From Gonocerus acuteangulatus (taxonomy: Eukaryota; Arthropoda; Insecta; Hemiptera; Coreidae), in the NCBI GenBank assembly GCA_946811695.1, contig OX328127.1, positions 50,481,774 to 50,545,773 of the forward strand: 64,000 bases of DNA, in the 5' to 3' direction. This document shows positions 25,581 through 36,252 of this stretch, in pieces. The notes beneath the pieces are model-generated. The model searched no databases and was not told the origin of the DNA. It saw only the letters and a program-made list of their open reading frames with translations. The translations under genes were made by a program, and so were the position numbers. Numbering within the stretch: position 1 is the stretch's first letter; each line of letters begins with the position of its first letter.

Positions 25581-25997
25581 GTGCGATTTTCACTTATATC
25601 CCTATATATAACTGAAAATCACTTTATTTGAGGAGTAGAAGCTGTTATTTATGCTTACAGAGGTCATGTGTATTTTAATCTAATTTTGTAATTGTATTCC
25701 CATTATTCGATTACTTAAACACTTCTGAAATGATAATTCGCCTTGAATTTCTTTACTTTTCTTCAAATATAAAAAGAGTGTTTGATTGGCCAATGAATAA
25801 GTTATGTATACCTAAAATTATATTTAGTATACCTACCTAAAATATATCAAAATACTTAAATGAATTCAAGTTTCAGTTTGAAATCAAAATTCATTGTATG
25901 TCAGTGTCATAATATGATAAATAAAATTAATAACTGTGACAGAAGAATTTGAAAGAGAAATCTAAAGTCTTATTAAATATTTTTAAAATAGATTTAG

Positions 25998-26230
25998 CAT
26001 GGGCGTATATAAGGGGGGGGGGGCTGAGGGGGCTGCAGCCCCCCGAAATTTTGAGTTGATCGGTAAAAATGTTTCATAAACCCTTAAAAATAAATTAAAT
26101 AAGATCACTTAGTTCATAAAAAATATTTTATTTTGGGTGTAATTGCGTTTTAGTTGGTTAAAACTATAACCCCGGAAATGGTCTCAACCCCCCCCCCCCC
26201 CTCCGAAATTATTTTCTATATACGCCCATG
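25998..26230. mobile_element. hAT-type MITE, copy 3 (best copy)
   Basis: The left terminus is CATGGGCGTATATAAGGGGG and the right terminus is its inverse. The perfect direct repeat AGATTTAG lies at 25990-25997 and 26231-26238. An 8-bp target duplication with short TIRs and no coding capacity defines a hAT-type non-autonomous element of 233 bp. The C-run near 26193-26202 and the GGGGGCTGCAGCCCC palindrome are shared with copies 2, 4 and 5. Confidence 0.92.
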
Positions 26231-26238
26231 AGATTTAG

Positions 26239-28018
26239 TGTTATATCAGGACCACTACTGGCAGTAAACGTTATCCAGGAGACTAGCACTTCTTGGAGAT
26301 AAGGATGCCTGGCCGGTGCGTTCCTGTCCTAAATAGCATCTGTGAGTGACCAGGATACTTGTTTATACAATTTGACAATAGGTTGGCTTCTGAGATCAAG
26401 TAAAAATTTGACTTATTTTTTTTAAATGAAAGAATGAGGTAATTATCGATAAACGTTATCTACTGAAGCATCTATAATTATTTTGTCACTATTCTGTAAC
26501 CTGTTATGTATTATATCCAATGAATTTTTTCCCTAATACTGGAGGCTTGTTTCGCAAGACTAATTTGAATTTGGGCCATTCGGACTTCGTAAAGCTCAGT
26601 ATCGTGGATTTAGGTCGATGTCATGTGAAATGTTCTGCGAAAGTCGGGTCAAGGAATACCTTTCCGATTTTTTTTTTTATTTTTTAAAAGAATCTTCTTC
26701 TTGTTGTTCACTCATGTTTACTTACAATTTTTTTTTTTTTTTATTTATTCAGTTATGTACATTGTATATTTTTTATCCCTTTTAATTTTGATTACTAGGG
26801 TAGGACGCCCTCGCCTGTGGGCTCTCGCATTTCTCAGTTAGAAGAGTTACTTACTTTGTGCTACAAATATACACACATTATTTCTAAGAGTTTTTCTTTG
26901 ACAACGAGTTAGGTTTTCTGAATGAAAGGCAGAAGACTAATTTTTATCAAGTTGCTCGAGTAGATTTAGTTGGCCAATCACTGATAGTTGGTGGAATCGA
27001 ATTGGATGACTGGAAAACAATTTATGGCATTAATAATCTCAAAGGTTGATATGATGTAACAAAGAAAAACCTAGCATATGGAGGTTGCCACTATTGTTTT
27101 GAAATATCCCAAACATCCATATGCCTACTATGTCAAATATAACTGCGTGTTGTCTTTTCATTCGTTTTTATGTAAAATACTAATGACAAAACAATGAACT
27201 AATATGGAAGTAGGTACATTATGTTACAAAAAGTCTGTCCATACATGTATCACTCTCGTAGTTTTCCTATTAATAGATCAGGTTTTCCTGTAAAAGCAAA
27301 TGTTTTAGTAGACTCGAGCAAATCAAAGTTATTTGAAACTGATTCTTCTTCTGATATTACCTCATTCTTTTATAGGGATTTTAAAGATATAACCTTGTTC
27401 AATTTCGTTATCAAACACAAACAATTTGAATTCGGTTATTATTTCTAAAGGCGATCAATTCAAGAGATTTGTCTCAATACTATGTAAAAATGTATTGAAA
27501 ACATTATTGGACAATAATCAAAACGAAGAATGAGGAAGTGTTTTACAGGTTTGGATAGTAATAAGATCACGAGAGTTCATTGTATTCTAGTGCGTGCCCT
27601 TGAGAAGAAAAACTAAACCTACCTGGTACCTACCTGGTTTTGTAGACTCTGAATTCTTTTAGATCCTTTTGTAAAGTTCAAGGCTCCAATTATTAGTAGA
27701 AAACTCGTTGTCTGTTTCTAGTGGGCAGTGTCTCACTGAAGTAGGCTGAGTTTTTTTATAAATAAACAATGAACATTTCAAGGACATTATGTTCTTTATT
27801 AATATCATGAAGTGAAGAAACAAGATTATACATAAAAGCCTACGTGAAAAATTATTATTTTAAGGGCAGAGATTAATTTATGGGAAAGCAGAAAAGAAGG
27901 GGGTTAGATACATACATGCAGCTATCGGAGAACACAACATAAGGGCCAGGTTTTCAGTGTAACATCACTTTTTTCGTTGGAATTAGACATCCTTTTCTAA
28001 AACCTCTCTTCTAAGGAA
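26239..28018. other. Non-coding stretch
   Basis: AT-rich DNA with no gene or repeat that can be supported. Confidence 0.4.
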
Positions 28019-28320
28019 ATGAAGAGCCATGCCGTTATCTTCTCCTTGGCTGCAGGGTACACCGATTCAGAAATTGCTGCATTCTTAAAGGTTGTCCGAT
28101 CATCCAGAGAATTGGGAGAGGTAACGGCATTGTCGACTAATAAAAATTGTTTTATTGGCCTTCCGCCTTATTCGCTAATTCTTTATATTTGAGCTAAGGG
28201 TCAAGTAATGATTAATTAGGCATTGTCGACGTTCAGATAGTATCAGGACGCCAGAATTCGTCAGCCGAGTCCAAGCTGCTATTGACGAGGACCTTCGAAA
28301 TCCATTGAAGGATTTCCGAG
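28019..28320 (+). pseudogene. Tc1/mariner-like transposase relic (N-terminal DNA-binding part)
   Basis: The first piece, 28019-28137, reads as a helix-turn-helix (MKSHAVIFSLAAGYTDSEIA, then AFLKV), the shape of the paired-type domain of mariner/Tc1 transposases. The second piece from about 28246 continues with RTPEFVSRVQAAIDEDLRNP in another frame, the usual linker before the second helix-turn-helix. Between them is an 81-bp insertion flanked by the direct repeat GGCATTGTCGAC (28126-28137 and 28219-28230). The catalytic DDE part is absent. This is a dead fragment. Confidence 0.65.
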
Positions 28321-28357
28321 GCCCCAGATCTCAGTCCAGTTTCTGATAAGAACTTCA

Positions 28358-28607
28358 GATAAGAAGTCAGGGAATGCCTGGGATTCGGCTAAGAACAATG
28401 ATCAGATTTTCGTAAAAATCTATATTTAGAAAATGTCGGCATGGTCTTTGGCAGCCATGAATCCCCATGAGATGGGGGAAGACCAAAGCGGTCCTCCACC
28501 TCAGGTATTCATTGGTGAAGATGGCTGTCAAAGAGCATGCGGAAACATTCTAAATATAGATTTTTGTTGTTCTTAGCCGAATCCCAATCATTCCCTGACT
28601 TCTTATC
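28358..28607. repeat. Foldback of about 250 bp
   Basis: GATAAGAAGTCAGGGAATG at the left and its inverse at the right are followed inward by complementary GGGATTCGGCTAAGAACAA and ATCTATATTTAGAA blocks. The arms are about 95 bp with a centre of about 60 bp. It sits directly after the transposase relic. Whether the two were one element is unknown. Confidence 0.75.
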
Positions 28608-29484
28608 ACATCCACGCCTAACCATCTGCATTTCATTGATTACTTCTGAATCTCTTTCTTCGGTATAATCCCATTAAGGAGTTGCCCAATCTGCGTTTTA
28701 AAACTGACAAGGAAAATACTCAATCTTTTTGCCGCCTTGATTTGTACTGCCAATAAATGTTTAACCGCATAGCTTTCTCTCAAGAGAAATGGAACTGGAA
28801 AAAAGTCTGGTATTCCCTTGGCAGTGTGTTGCTTTCACGGAAGACTTTCAATTGCTTTTCGAGGAAGGAAGTGGTATTAGACTACATCCCCTCTACCAGA
28901 TCCAGTCTTGTGCCAACTGTTTCACTGTAGCCCCGTAGTGTTGGTAAAATGTTCGAAACAATTGTAAGTTATGTATTGTTTCTTTTATTTTTAGTTTCGC
29001 AGTGTATGTTGTTTTCGAAGAGGGAAAGAGGACAGAAAGCAATAATGTTTATTTCTTGGGGCACTGGTTGCTTATAGGTTATCAGCTGGTCATTATGACC
29101 AAATGTAAATGAAACTTACATACCCTTTTTATTAATTTTATCAACAAAATGTGGCCTTATTTCTCAAGCGCAATGCAGAATTCCTGAAGGACAACTTGAC
29201 CTTCTGCAACTCTTCTTATTTATTTACTGTTCTATCTACGAGTTTGTTTCACCTGTGTCCAAACATTGTTAGTATGTTGCGGCCGTTCTTGAACTTTGGA
29301 TAAAAGATTACCGTTTTTGAAAGAAGCTTCAAGAAGTTGAAAATAAAAAGTTCTGAGCTCAATTATGCGTCTTTTGAGGTTGTCAGGAAATATTTTGATT
29401 AGTTGAACATTGAGTACTGTTGGATAATAAGATTAGGTGAATATTTGTAATGCTATGAACAGATCGTTCTTCACAAAAACGAAC
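28608..29484. other. Non-coding stretch
   Basis: No gene or repeat is supported. Confidence 0.4.
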
Positions 29485-29915
29485 GGTCCCGTAGTAAAAA
29501 GATTGGCCTTATAAGGAATGATTGTTAGTTATAATCCTTACAAAATAATAATATACTTAAGAAACACTTATCAGTAAATGCTACGAGAACGGGATTCGTG
29601 AAAATACTTCAGATTAGATAAATCGTTTTTTGTTGTTCTTTCATTGCTTGCGATGTTAATCCCTCTTTATTTATTATTCTTAGTCAAGTGATTTTTTTAA
29701 TTTCATTTGTAGACTATATAATCCGTGATTTTGCCTGTTTAAAATTATTATAATAATTACTTATAATCCCACACTTCTAAAACAATAAAAATTGTACTTC
29801 TGTATTGTTGAAAAGAATAAAGAAGAGTTCAGTGTTAGCTTTTGTTGTATATAACATCTGTTGTATTTTATAACGCAAATATTTGTTTTCGCATCATAAA
29901 TAAACAAATGAAACT
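29485..29915 (+). repeat. Dispersed repeat, copy 2 of 2 (partner at 14905-15525)
   Basis: It is the same ordered series of blocks as the partner, without the extra segment near the start. An AT-rich homopolymer region follows at 29930-29957. Confidence 0.7.
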
Positions 29916-30318
29916 GTTTATGGTTATTATTTTTTTTATTTATTTTTTTTTTTTTTACGGCGCGTCTACCGGTTATTATTATTATGGCTATTGTTATAAG
30001 CTCTTGAAGAGGTACCAGATAAGATGTGAAACATTTAGAGCTACAAAGCATATTCTCTAGTAGATGTAATTATTTTATATTAATTATTTATTGACCTTTC
30101 CCCCTTTTTAAGTGTTGTGGCGGATTAAAAAAAAGTATACTACTTTTTTAATCTTCTTTTATTTTATACGAACAAAATTTATATCGTTGCATTTCAATAT
30201 TTTCTCAATTTAATAATTATCTATTTACCCAATAAAAATAAGAAAACAAAAAAAGAAAGTGAAAAAGAGAAATATAATTGTATTCAAAAATATTTGGTTT
30301 GTGGAAAACGAATGCAGG

Positions 30319-30456
30319 TTTTAGCGCGGTTCCTCCCTCCCCCATAGGGAGGAACCCCGCTTATAAGGTTGATACAATGAAACAATCCGGAAGTGCCGAC
30401 AAGCAAATTTCGCGTTTCAGAACCCCTAGAGACCGAAAATAACGGTGGTTGAAATT

Positions 30457-30511
<55 letters not shown>

Positions 30512-31448
30512 GTATATATTTGTCTGTTCGCTCATTTCTGGCTTCTCTGATGGTCCGATTTTGATGAAATTTGGTACAAAAATCGGTCGTCCAATTTGAA
30601 AGGTCAAGTTCGTTAACCAGCAAAATCCGCCCACTGGAAGATGGCGTTTGGGGCGAAATTCGCGCAAAAAAAAATCGTAACGCTTACGTTTTTGAGTTCA
30701 TAAGCTTGTAAGTACTCTTTTTATAGGCTTCTTGGGCTATGAAAACGAATGGAACCATTTTCAAGGCGATAGCTTTAACCGTTTTCGAGAAAACTGAAAA
30801 AATAATTTTTGAATGCCGTTTTTGGTTTGGGTACTTAGAATCATGGGATTCAGTTGAAACATTTACTGCATGTTCTACTTTCATTAAAACTAATATGTTG
30901 AAATTTTGGTTGCGTTTGGAGTTAAGGAAGGGTTAGAATAAAATATTTTATTAACAGACAAAAAAAAGTTTTGGTATCTTTGTATACTTTCCTTAATATC
31001 TCGAAAAAGGTTGAGAATTTGGGAAACGGAAGAATACCATTAGAAAGCTTACTAAATGCTCTATAAAAAAGGTTCTAAAGAAAGTTTTGATTAGGCGATG
31101 TCAATCGGAGAAATAAGTGCTTAAAACTTTAAAGTAATTGATTTCGCTTATTCGAACCGTTCTTTTTGTCTTTGATTTTGATACTTAAAATTATGGGATT
31201 CAGTTGAAACATTTTCTGCATGTTTGAATTTCATCAACACTAATATGTTAAAATTTTGGTTACGATTGGAGCTAAGGAAGGATTAGAATAAAATATTTTA
31301 TTAACAGACATGAAATGTTTTGGGAACTTCGTATACATTCCCTAATATCTCGAAGACGGTTAGGAATATTGGTAAACGGAGGGTTACCATGCGAAAGCTT
31401 ACTAAATGTTCTACAAAAAAGATTCTGAAACAATTTTTGATTAGGCTA
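30319..31448 (+). mobile_element. Family R repeat, left part of the copy split by the LINE
   Basis: TTTTAGCGCGGTTCC and the hairpin are followed by CGGAAGTGCCGAC, a (TA)n tract at 30459-30503, GTCAAGTTCGTTAACCAGC and two tandem units of about 330 bp (about 30828-31165 and 31170-31448). The second unit stops at TTTGATTAGGCTA (31436-31448) and resumes with the same 13 bases at 37905 on the other side of the LINE. The match to 6277-7600 is strong throughout. Confidence 0.75.
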
Positions 31449-31470
31449 GATTAGATTAGATTAGATTAGA
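31449..31470 (-). repeat. LINE 3' tail of short tandem units
   Basis: About four copies of a five-base unit, GATTA on the + strand (TAATC on the element strand). The unit equals part of the target site (TTTGATTAGGCTA), so it could have arisen by slippage during priming on the target, or it could be the family's own tail. Confidence 0.8.
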
Positions 31471-31545
31471 AACAAGGTGCCCGGCTAACCGAGGAACCGC
31501 ACCGAGGCCTATAAGACCTATTGTGCCACCCGACGTGTCGTTCTG

Positions 31546-34500
31546 TTACAATGCCAGACCCGTATCCGAGATGAACTTCCTTAACGTTGTGATGTTCAGC
31601 TCCGGTATCCTCCTTGGATCATCAATTATCGCCGTCCCAAAGTGCAAATACCTCTTGGCTGCCAGCGTTGTGCATCTGCATACAATATGGTATGGGGTCT
31701 CGTCATCCTCAGAGCACAATCTGCACCATGTTGTATTGGAGAGTCCCATGGAGTAGAGGTGTCTCCGTAGTTTGCAGTGCCCTGTAATTAGGGCTGTCAG
31801 TAGTTTCACCTTGCTTCTACATAGCTTAAGCAGTGAATCCGTTCTTTTCTTATCCGCAAAGACCATAAATTGCTTCGCCTGTCTCTGTGTAGCACTTCTG
31901 CTCCATTTCCTCTTGTGTTCAGCTTCAGCCCACCTACGGATGTTCAATCTGGCAACCGCCGGTGCAATTCCACATATTGGTTCTGGCGAAAGAGGTGTCA
32001 TGGATGCTCCTATATTAGCCAATTCATCAGCCTTCTCATTCCCAGGTATGCCAGAGTGCCCTGGTACCCACTCTAGTTTGACCCCGTTATACCTGCCTAG
32101 ATTATCCAAGCTATCCTTACACTCCTGTACGACCTTAGATTTTATTCTGTTTGCAGCTAGTGCCCTTATAGCGGCTTGGCTGTCAGAGAATATTGTAAAG
32201 CGTTTGTCTCTAGGATGTCCGCTGTTCATGATGTCCGCACACATACTAATGGCCAATACCTCAGCTTGAAACACTGTAGCATAATTGCCAAGTGGTATGT
32301 TGAGACTATGTGTGGTATTCTGAATCCACACCCCTGCTCCTGTACCTAGTTCAGTCTTCGAGCCGTCGGTAAATCCATAGCTGTCTACCCGGCTTTGTAT
32401 CATTTTATGTCCCATCGCCTCCTCTCTTGTTTTGATTATTGTAACAACATTTGAGCTGAAGGTCATCTGGTCTTGGTAGTCCGAAGGCATGCAGAGAATT
32501 GGTTCCTGCAGATTCCTTCGGATAATATCACAGTGTGCACTAAACGTTGGACATGGTTTCTGTCCCAATATACTGAACCTATATGCCGTATGTCTAGCCG
32601 TTTCTTCAATAAAAATCTCTATTGGCCTTAGGTTAAGCAGGATCTCCATAGCCCCCGTGGGGGTGGAGCCCATTGCGCCTGTAATCATCAGGCAAGCCAT
32701 CCTTTGCGGAGAGCCTAGTATTCTCTTATTGATTGTGGTGTCGCAGCGATGCCACCACACTATTGCACCATACGTAATTATCGGTCTCACAATCGCAGTG
32801 TAGATCCAATGCATAGCCTTAGGGGTTATGCCCCAGTTGTTCCCAACAACTCTCCTACATGCCCACAGGGTCCGTGTGGCCTTGTTGGCTGTGTTGTGGA
32901 TGTGCTCCTTCCAGTTAAGTTTCGAGTCCAAGGTGACTCCTAAATATTTTACTGTACTGGAATAGCTTAAATTGCTGCCTGCAAGCTTCGGTGTACCTAG
33001 TCCCTCCACTTTCCTTCTTGTTGTGAAGGGTACCAGTGTAATCTTTTGCGGGTTAATCTTAAGATGTTTATCCCTGCACCATTCGTCCACAATGCGTAGT
33101 GCTGCATCGAGCAGTTCAGCTAGAGTAGGTAGTACCTTCCCCGCCACTGTAATCACCAGGTCATCAGCATACGCCTGTACATTAAATCCCTGGTCCTTGA
33201 GTCTTGTCAGCAGTGTATCTACCACCATACACCACAACAGAGGTGATAAGACTCCCCCCTGGGGGCAGCCTGTCCTTGGTTTAATATGTTTGCAGTAAGT
33301 TCCCTCTAACAGCCTTATGGTACGATCTCTCAAAAGGGTTACCGTCCAGTCTGTTATGAATTCCTCTACTTTCCTGCTGACCATGGCGTCTCTTACCGCC
33401 GCGATGGGAGTTTTATCAAAAGCTCCCTCCACGTCTAGAAATGCACATAGCGCTGTCTCCTTGTACTGTACAGTCCTCTCCAGCTTGCACACCAGATCAT
33501 GTAGTGCTAATTCGCACGATTTGCCTGTCTGGTATGCGTACTGTTGCTTGTCAAGAGGATTATGTTTTAGCGCAGAATCCCTGATGTGTCTGTCTATGAT
33601 CTTCTCTAGTGTTTTGAGTAAGAAAGATGATAGACATATCGGTCTGTAGTCCTTTGCATACAGGTGTGACGCTCTTCCTGGTTTGGGGATAAAGCATAGT
33701 CTGGCTACTCTCCAGTTCCGTGGTATGTAGCCTAGTACAAGACTACTTCTGAAGAGCGTAATGAGTGCTGATAAAAGTATCTCCATCCCTTGTTGCAAGA
33801 AGGCAGGATAGATCCCATCTATTCCCGGTGATTTGTATGGACTGAAGGACCTGATGGCCCATCTGACGTGAGCCGCTCTCACTACCTCCTTCCCACGTTT
33901 CCATACCTCCGGTTTACCTCTCCTGACTGGACAATCATTGTCATCCGGATTAACCAGCTCGCTGTCAGGAAAGTGTGTTGCAAGTATGTAGTCCAGGGAT
34001 TCCTCGGCTGACTCCGTGAAACCCTCTTCTTTCTTCACAGTCCCCATATTTTTGGTGGGACTTTTCGCGAGTATCTTGTGGAGTCTTGAATATTCCGCTA
34101 TACATCCCACCTCAGAGCAGAATTTCCTCCAGGCCTCTCTCTTCGCTTTCCTCACGGCAGCTGTGTACTGTGCCATTTTCTTCCTGTACTCCTCCCAGGA
34201 CCCATTCCTTTTAGCCTTATTAAAGAGTCTTCTCGTCTCCCTCCGGAGCTGTGATAGGTTTTTGTTCCACCATGTGGAATTGCTGTTATTGTTCTGAACC
34301 TTCCCAACACAGCTATCCTCATACGCCTTGATAACAGCTTCCGTGAGAAAATTGTTCATAACCTCCAGTTCAAGACAAGTGTTAACCCTCTGTGGACAGC
34401 TATCCATCCTACAGGCTAGAATTTCCCTATACCGATCCCAGTCAGTGTATCTTGGATTTCTTAGGGTAAGAGCTACAGGCCCTTCCCCGTCTAACCTATA

Positions 34501-35055
34501 TGTAATATACCTGTGATCTGAACCCGAAACTTCCTCCTCTACCCTCCAGTTCCTGATCACCGTTGTTAACCACCTAGTAGCAAGGGTAATATCAATGACT
34601 TCCCTCCTATTCTTAATTATGAAGGTTGGCTCATTACCTTTATTGACAACGTGCAAGTCATTATTCATAATATATTCTAATAGTGACTCACCTCTAGGAT
34701 TACAATTAGTACTTCCCCAGATTGTGTGGTGTGCATTTGCGTCGCATCCTACCAGACACTGCAGTCCTCTCCTCCTGCAGTGTTCCACGGCGCTTCGCAT
34801 TCTCTCTCCAGGTGGATTGCACTGCTCGTATGGGAGGTAGGCCGAGGCCACCACCACTTCTCTCAGCACACCTCCCAGACGAGCAGTAAAGCTTGCTACA
34901 CACAGGTCTCTGTAACAGAATTGCCATAGAGGAAAAACATTAAGTCCATTTTTGAACACAATACAGGCCCTGGGATTCGGCTCGTGCCCTGAAATATTAC
35001 TGTAGCCTTTCCATCCCAGACCCCGTACCTGTCCTTTAAAAACAAAGTCCGTCAC
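31546..35055 (-). CDS. LINE ORF2, main part: endonuclease (most), reverse transcriptase, RNase H
   Basis: This is an open frame of 1169 codons. Residue numbers count from 35055, which is GTG and not the true start. The apurinic-type endonuclease occupies about 1-190 with VGCDANAHHTIWGS (about 102-115) and the SGSDHR catalytic pair (about 177-182). The reverse transcriptase follows with FLDVEGAFD (539-547), TGCPQGGVLSPLLW (595-608) and YADD (629-632). RNase H has FTDGSK (Asp 897), Glu 932, SDSQ (Asp 958) and WVPGHSG (996-1002). The C-terminal zinc region contains WCRLC....YHIVCRC. All catalytic residues of RT and RNase H are present. The endonuclease N-terminus lies at 36252-36139 beyond an inserted element, so the protein cannot be made whole from this copy. 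Confidence 0.93.
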   Translation of the reverse strand: MTDFVFKGQVRGLGWKGYSNISGHEPNPRACIVFKNGLNVFPLWQFCYRDLCVASFTARLGGVLREVVVASAYLPYEQCNPPGERMRSAVEHCRRRGLQCLVGCDANAHHTIWGSTNCNPRGESLLEYIMNNDLHVVNKGNEPTFIIKNRREVIDITLATRWLTTVIRNWRVEEEVSGSDHRYITYRLDGEGPVALTLRNPRYTDWDRYREILACRMDSCPQRVNTCLELEVMNNFLTEAVIKAYEDSCVGKVQNNNSNSTWWNKNLSQLRRETRRLFNKAKRNGSWEEYRKKMAQYTAAVRKAKREAWRKFCSEVGCIAEYSRLHKILAKSPTKNMGTVKKEEGFTESAEESLDYILATHFPDSELVNPDDNDCPVRRGKPEVWKRGKEVVRAAHVRWAIRSFSPYKSPGIDGIYPAFLQQGMEILLSALITLFRSSLVLGYIPRNWRVARLCFIPKPGRASHLYAKDYRPICLSSFLLKTLEKIIDRHIRDSALKHNPLDKQQYAYQTGKSCELALHDLVCKLERTVQYKETALCAFLDVEGAFDKTPIAAVRDAMVSRKVEEFITDWTVTLLRDRTIRLLEGTYCKHIKPRTGCPQGGVLSPLLWCMVVDTLLTRLKDQGFNVQAYADDLVITVAGKVLPTLAELLDAALRIVDEWCRDKHLKINPQKITLVPFTTRRKVEGLGTPKLAGSNLSYSSTVKYLGVTLDSKLNWKEHIHNTANKATRTLWACRRVVGNNWGITPKAMHWIYTAIVRPIITYGAIVWWHRCDTTINKRILGSPQRMACLMITGAMGSTPTGAMEILLNLRPIEIFIEETARHTAYRFSILGQKPCPTFSAHCDIIRRNLQEPILCMPSDYQDQMTFSSNVVTIIKTREEAMGHKMIQSRVDSYGFTDGSKTELGTGAGVWIQNTTHSLNIPLGNYATVFQAEVLAISMCADIMNSGHPRDKRFTIFSDSQAAIRALAANRIKSKVVQECKDSLDNLGRYNGVKLEWVPGHSGIPGNEKADELANIGASMTPLSPEPICGIAPAVARLNIRRWAEAEHKRKWSRSATQRQAKQFMVFADKKRTDSLLKLCRSKVKLLTALITGHCKLRRHLYSMGLSNTTWCRLCSEDDETPYHIVCRCTTLAAKRYLHFGTAIIDDPRRIPELNITTLRKFISDTGLAL

Positions 35056-35073
35056 GCAGGAGCTGCATAACTA

Positions 35074-36137
35074 AGCACTTTCCTCAGAATTTTTTTAGTG
35101 TAGACTACATTACTGAATAATTTGCTGTAAATAACCTATATAAATACAATAAAAACGTGAATAGTTCTGCTCATTTACATTTCTTACGAGGCCTGTTCAA
35201 TTATTAATTTTGTAAATAATTTGCTTCCAGAGTTATGTTAATACATGATACTGTACTACTTAATAAATACACAAAAACTTCACATTCCGTCTTTTGATCT
35301 GACGCAGGAGCAGGATACTGTCCCCATAGTGGGAGATAGCGCTCCTTGTAGCGCCTTTGCGAACCTACGTCTGGCTGGCTAATTGTAATGAAACAGACTC
35401 TAAAGTAAACCCTCCTTTCCAATAGACCGATTTACTTCATTTTTACAACACTTCTTTCTCATGAGATACCCACGACGCATACCGCATTTCGTTACAATAC
35501 AGCAGAAATTACGACCGTTATGAGTATATTAGTACTTTAGGTCCGGAGTAAACCCCCCCCCCCTCCAAATAACACGATTTAGTTTATTTTTACAACCCAT
35601 TTTTCTCTGTTGATTACCACCACGAATACCAAGTTTCGTTGAAATGTAACAAAAATTACGGCTGGCTGTGCAAATTGGTATTGTGGGTCCGGAGTAAACC
35701 CCCCCTTCTAATGAACCTATTTAGTTTATTTTTACAACGGAATTCTCTCTTTAGATCAAAATAACGAATACCGAGTTTCGTTGAAATATAACAAAAACTA
35801 CGGCTGGTATGGTCAAATTAGTGTTTTGGGTCCGGGGTAAACCCCCCCTCCCGGTGGACCGATTTTGGTGGTTAACGAACTCGTTCAATCGTTTGCTATT
35901 TGAACGCTATATACCACGTTTCATGAAGAAAAAACAAAAACTCTGGCCGCTATCGTGTTAACAGACACATATATATATATATATATGCATATATATATAT
36001 ATATAGATATATATAAATTTTAACGGGGGTCATTTTCGGTGTCTACTAGGTAGGATCGATAAAGATTCGAAGAAATTTTTCAAAAATTCCGTCATGAGTC
36101 CAACCTCAATAGCTACTTTCCTTCGGAGGAAAGTGCT
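35074..36137. mobile_element. Inverted-repeat element nested in LINE ORF2, with four tandem units
   Basis: The left end is TAAGCACTTTCCTC (35072-35085) and the right end inverts to TAGCACTTTCCTCC (36125-36138), a short imperfect TIR. The boundaries are good to a few bases. A TA duplication is possible. Inside, a unit of about 145 bp recurs at about 35395, 35541, 35688 and 35828, each with GGTCCGGAGTAAACCCCCC-like text, a TTTAGTTTATTTTTACAA block and a TACCGAGTTTCGTTGAAAT block. A (TA)n tract lies at 35969-36013. There is no transposase. It cuts the endonuclease domain and brings a stop codon at 36136-36138. Confidence 0.75.
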
Positions 36138-36252
36138 AATATGGTTCTTGTATAAGGATAAGATCTAAACCCTTACCTCGTGCATACTGCTCAAGCAAAC
36201 CAGTAGCCGCTTTGCAGTGGTGCAGATTGACCTGCAGTAGCTTTATCGTCAT
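36136..36252 (-). pseudogene. LINE ORF2, first 38 codons (endonuclease N-terminus)
   Basis: ATG at 36252-36250 overlaps the ORF1 stop as TGATG, so ORF2 probably depends on termination-reinitiation, as known for SART-type LINEs. The segment reads KLLQVNLHHCKAATGLLEQY and ends LILIQEPY, the conserved start of LOA/R1-type endonucleases including the Asn and catalytic Glu. It then meets a TAG at the edge of the nested element at 35074-36137. The remaining ORF2 continues at 35055. Confidence 0.88.

Noticed and set aside
31449..31470. Telomere-like repeat (GATTA units)
   Set aside because: The unit is five bases and differs from the insect TTAGG repeat. It is the tail of the LINE.
31772..34930. 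Many + strand open frames of 60-165 codons
   Set aside because: They lie opposite the long ORF2 of the LINE and have no domains of their own. They are antisense shadows.
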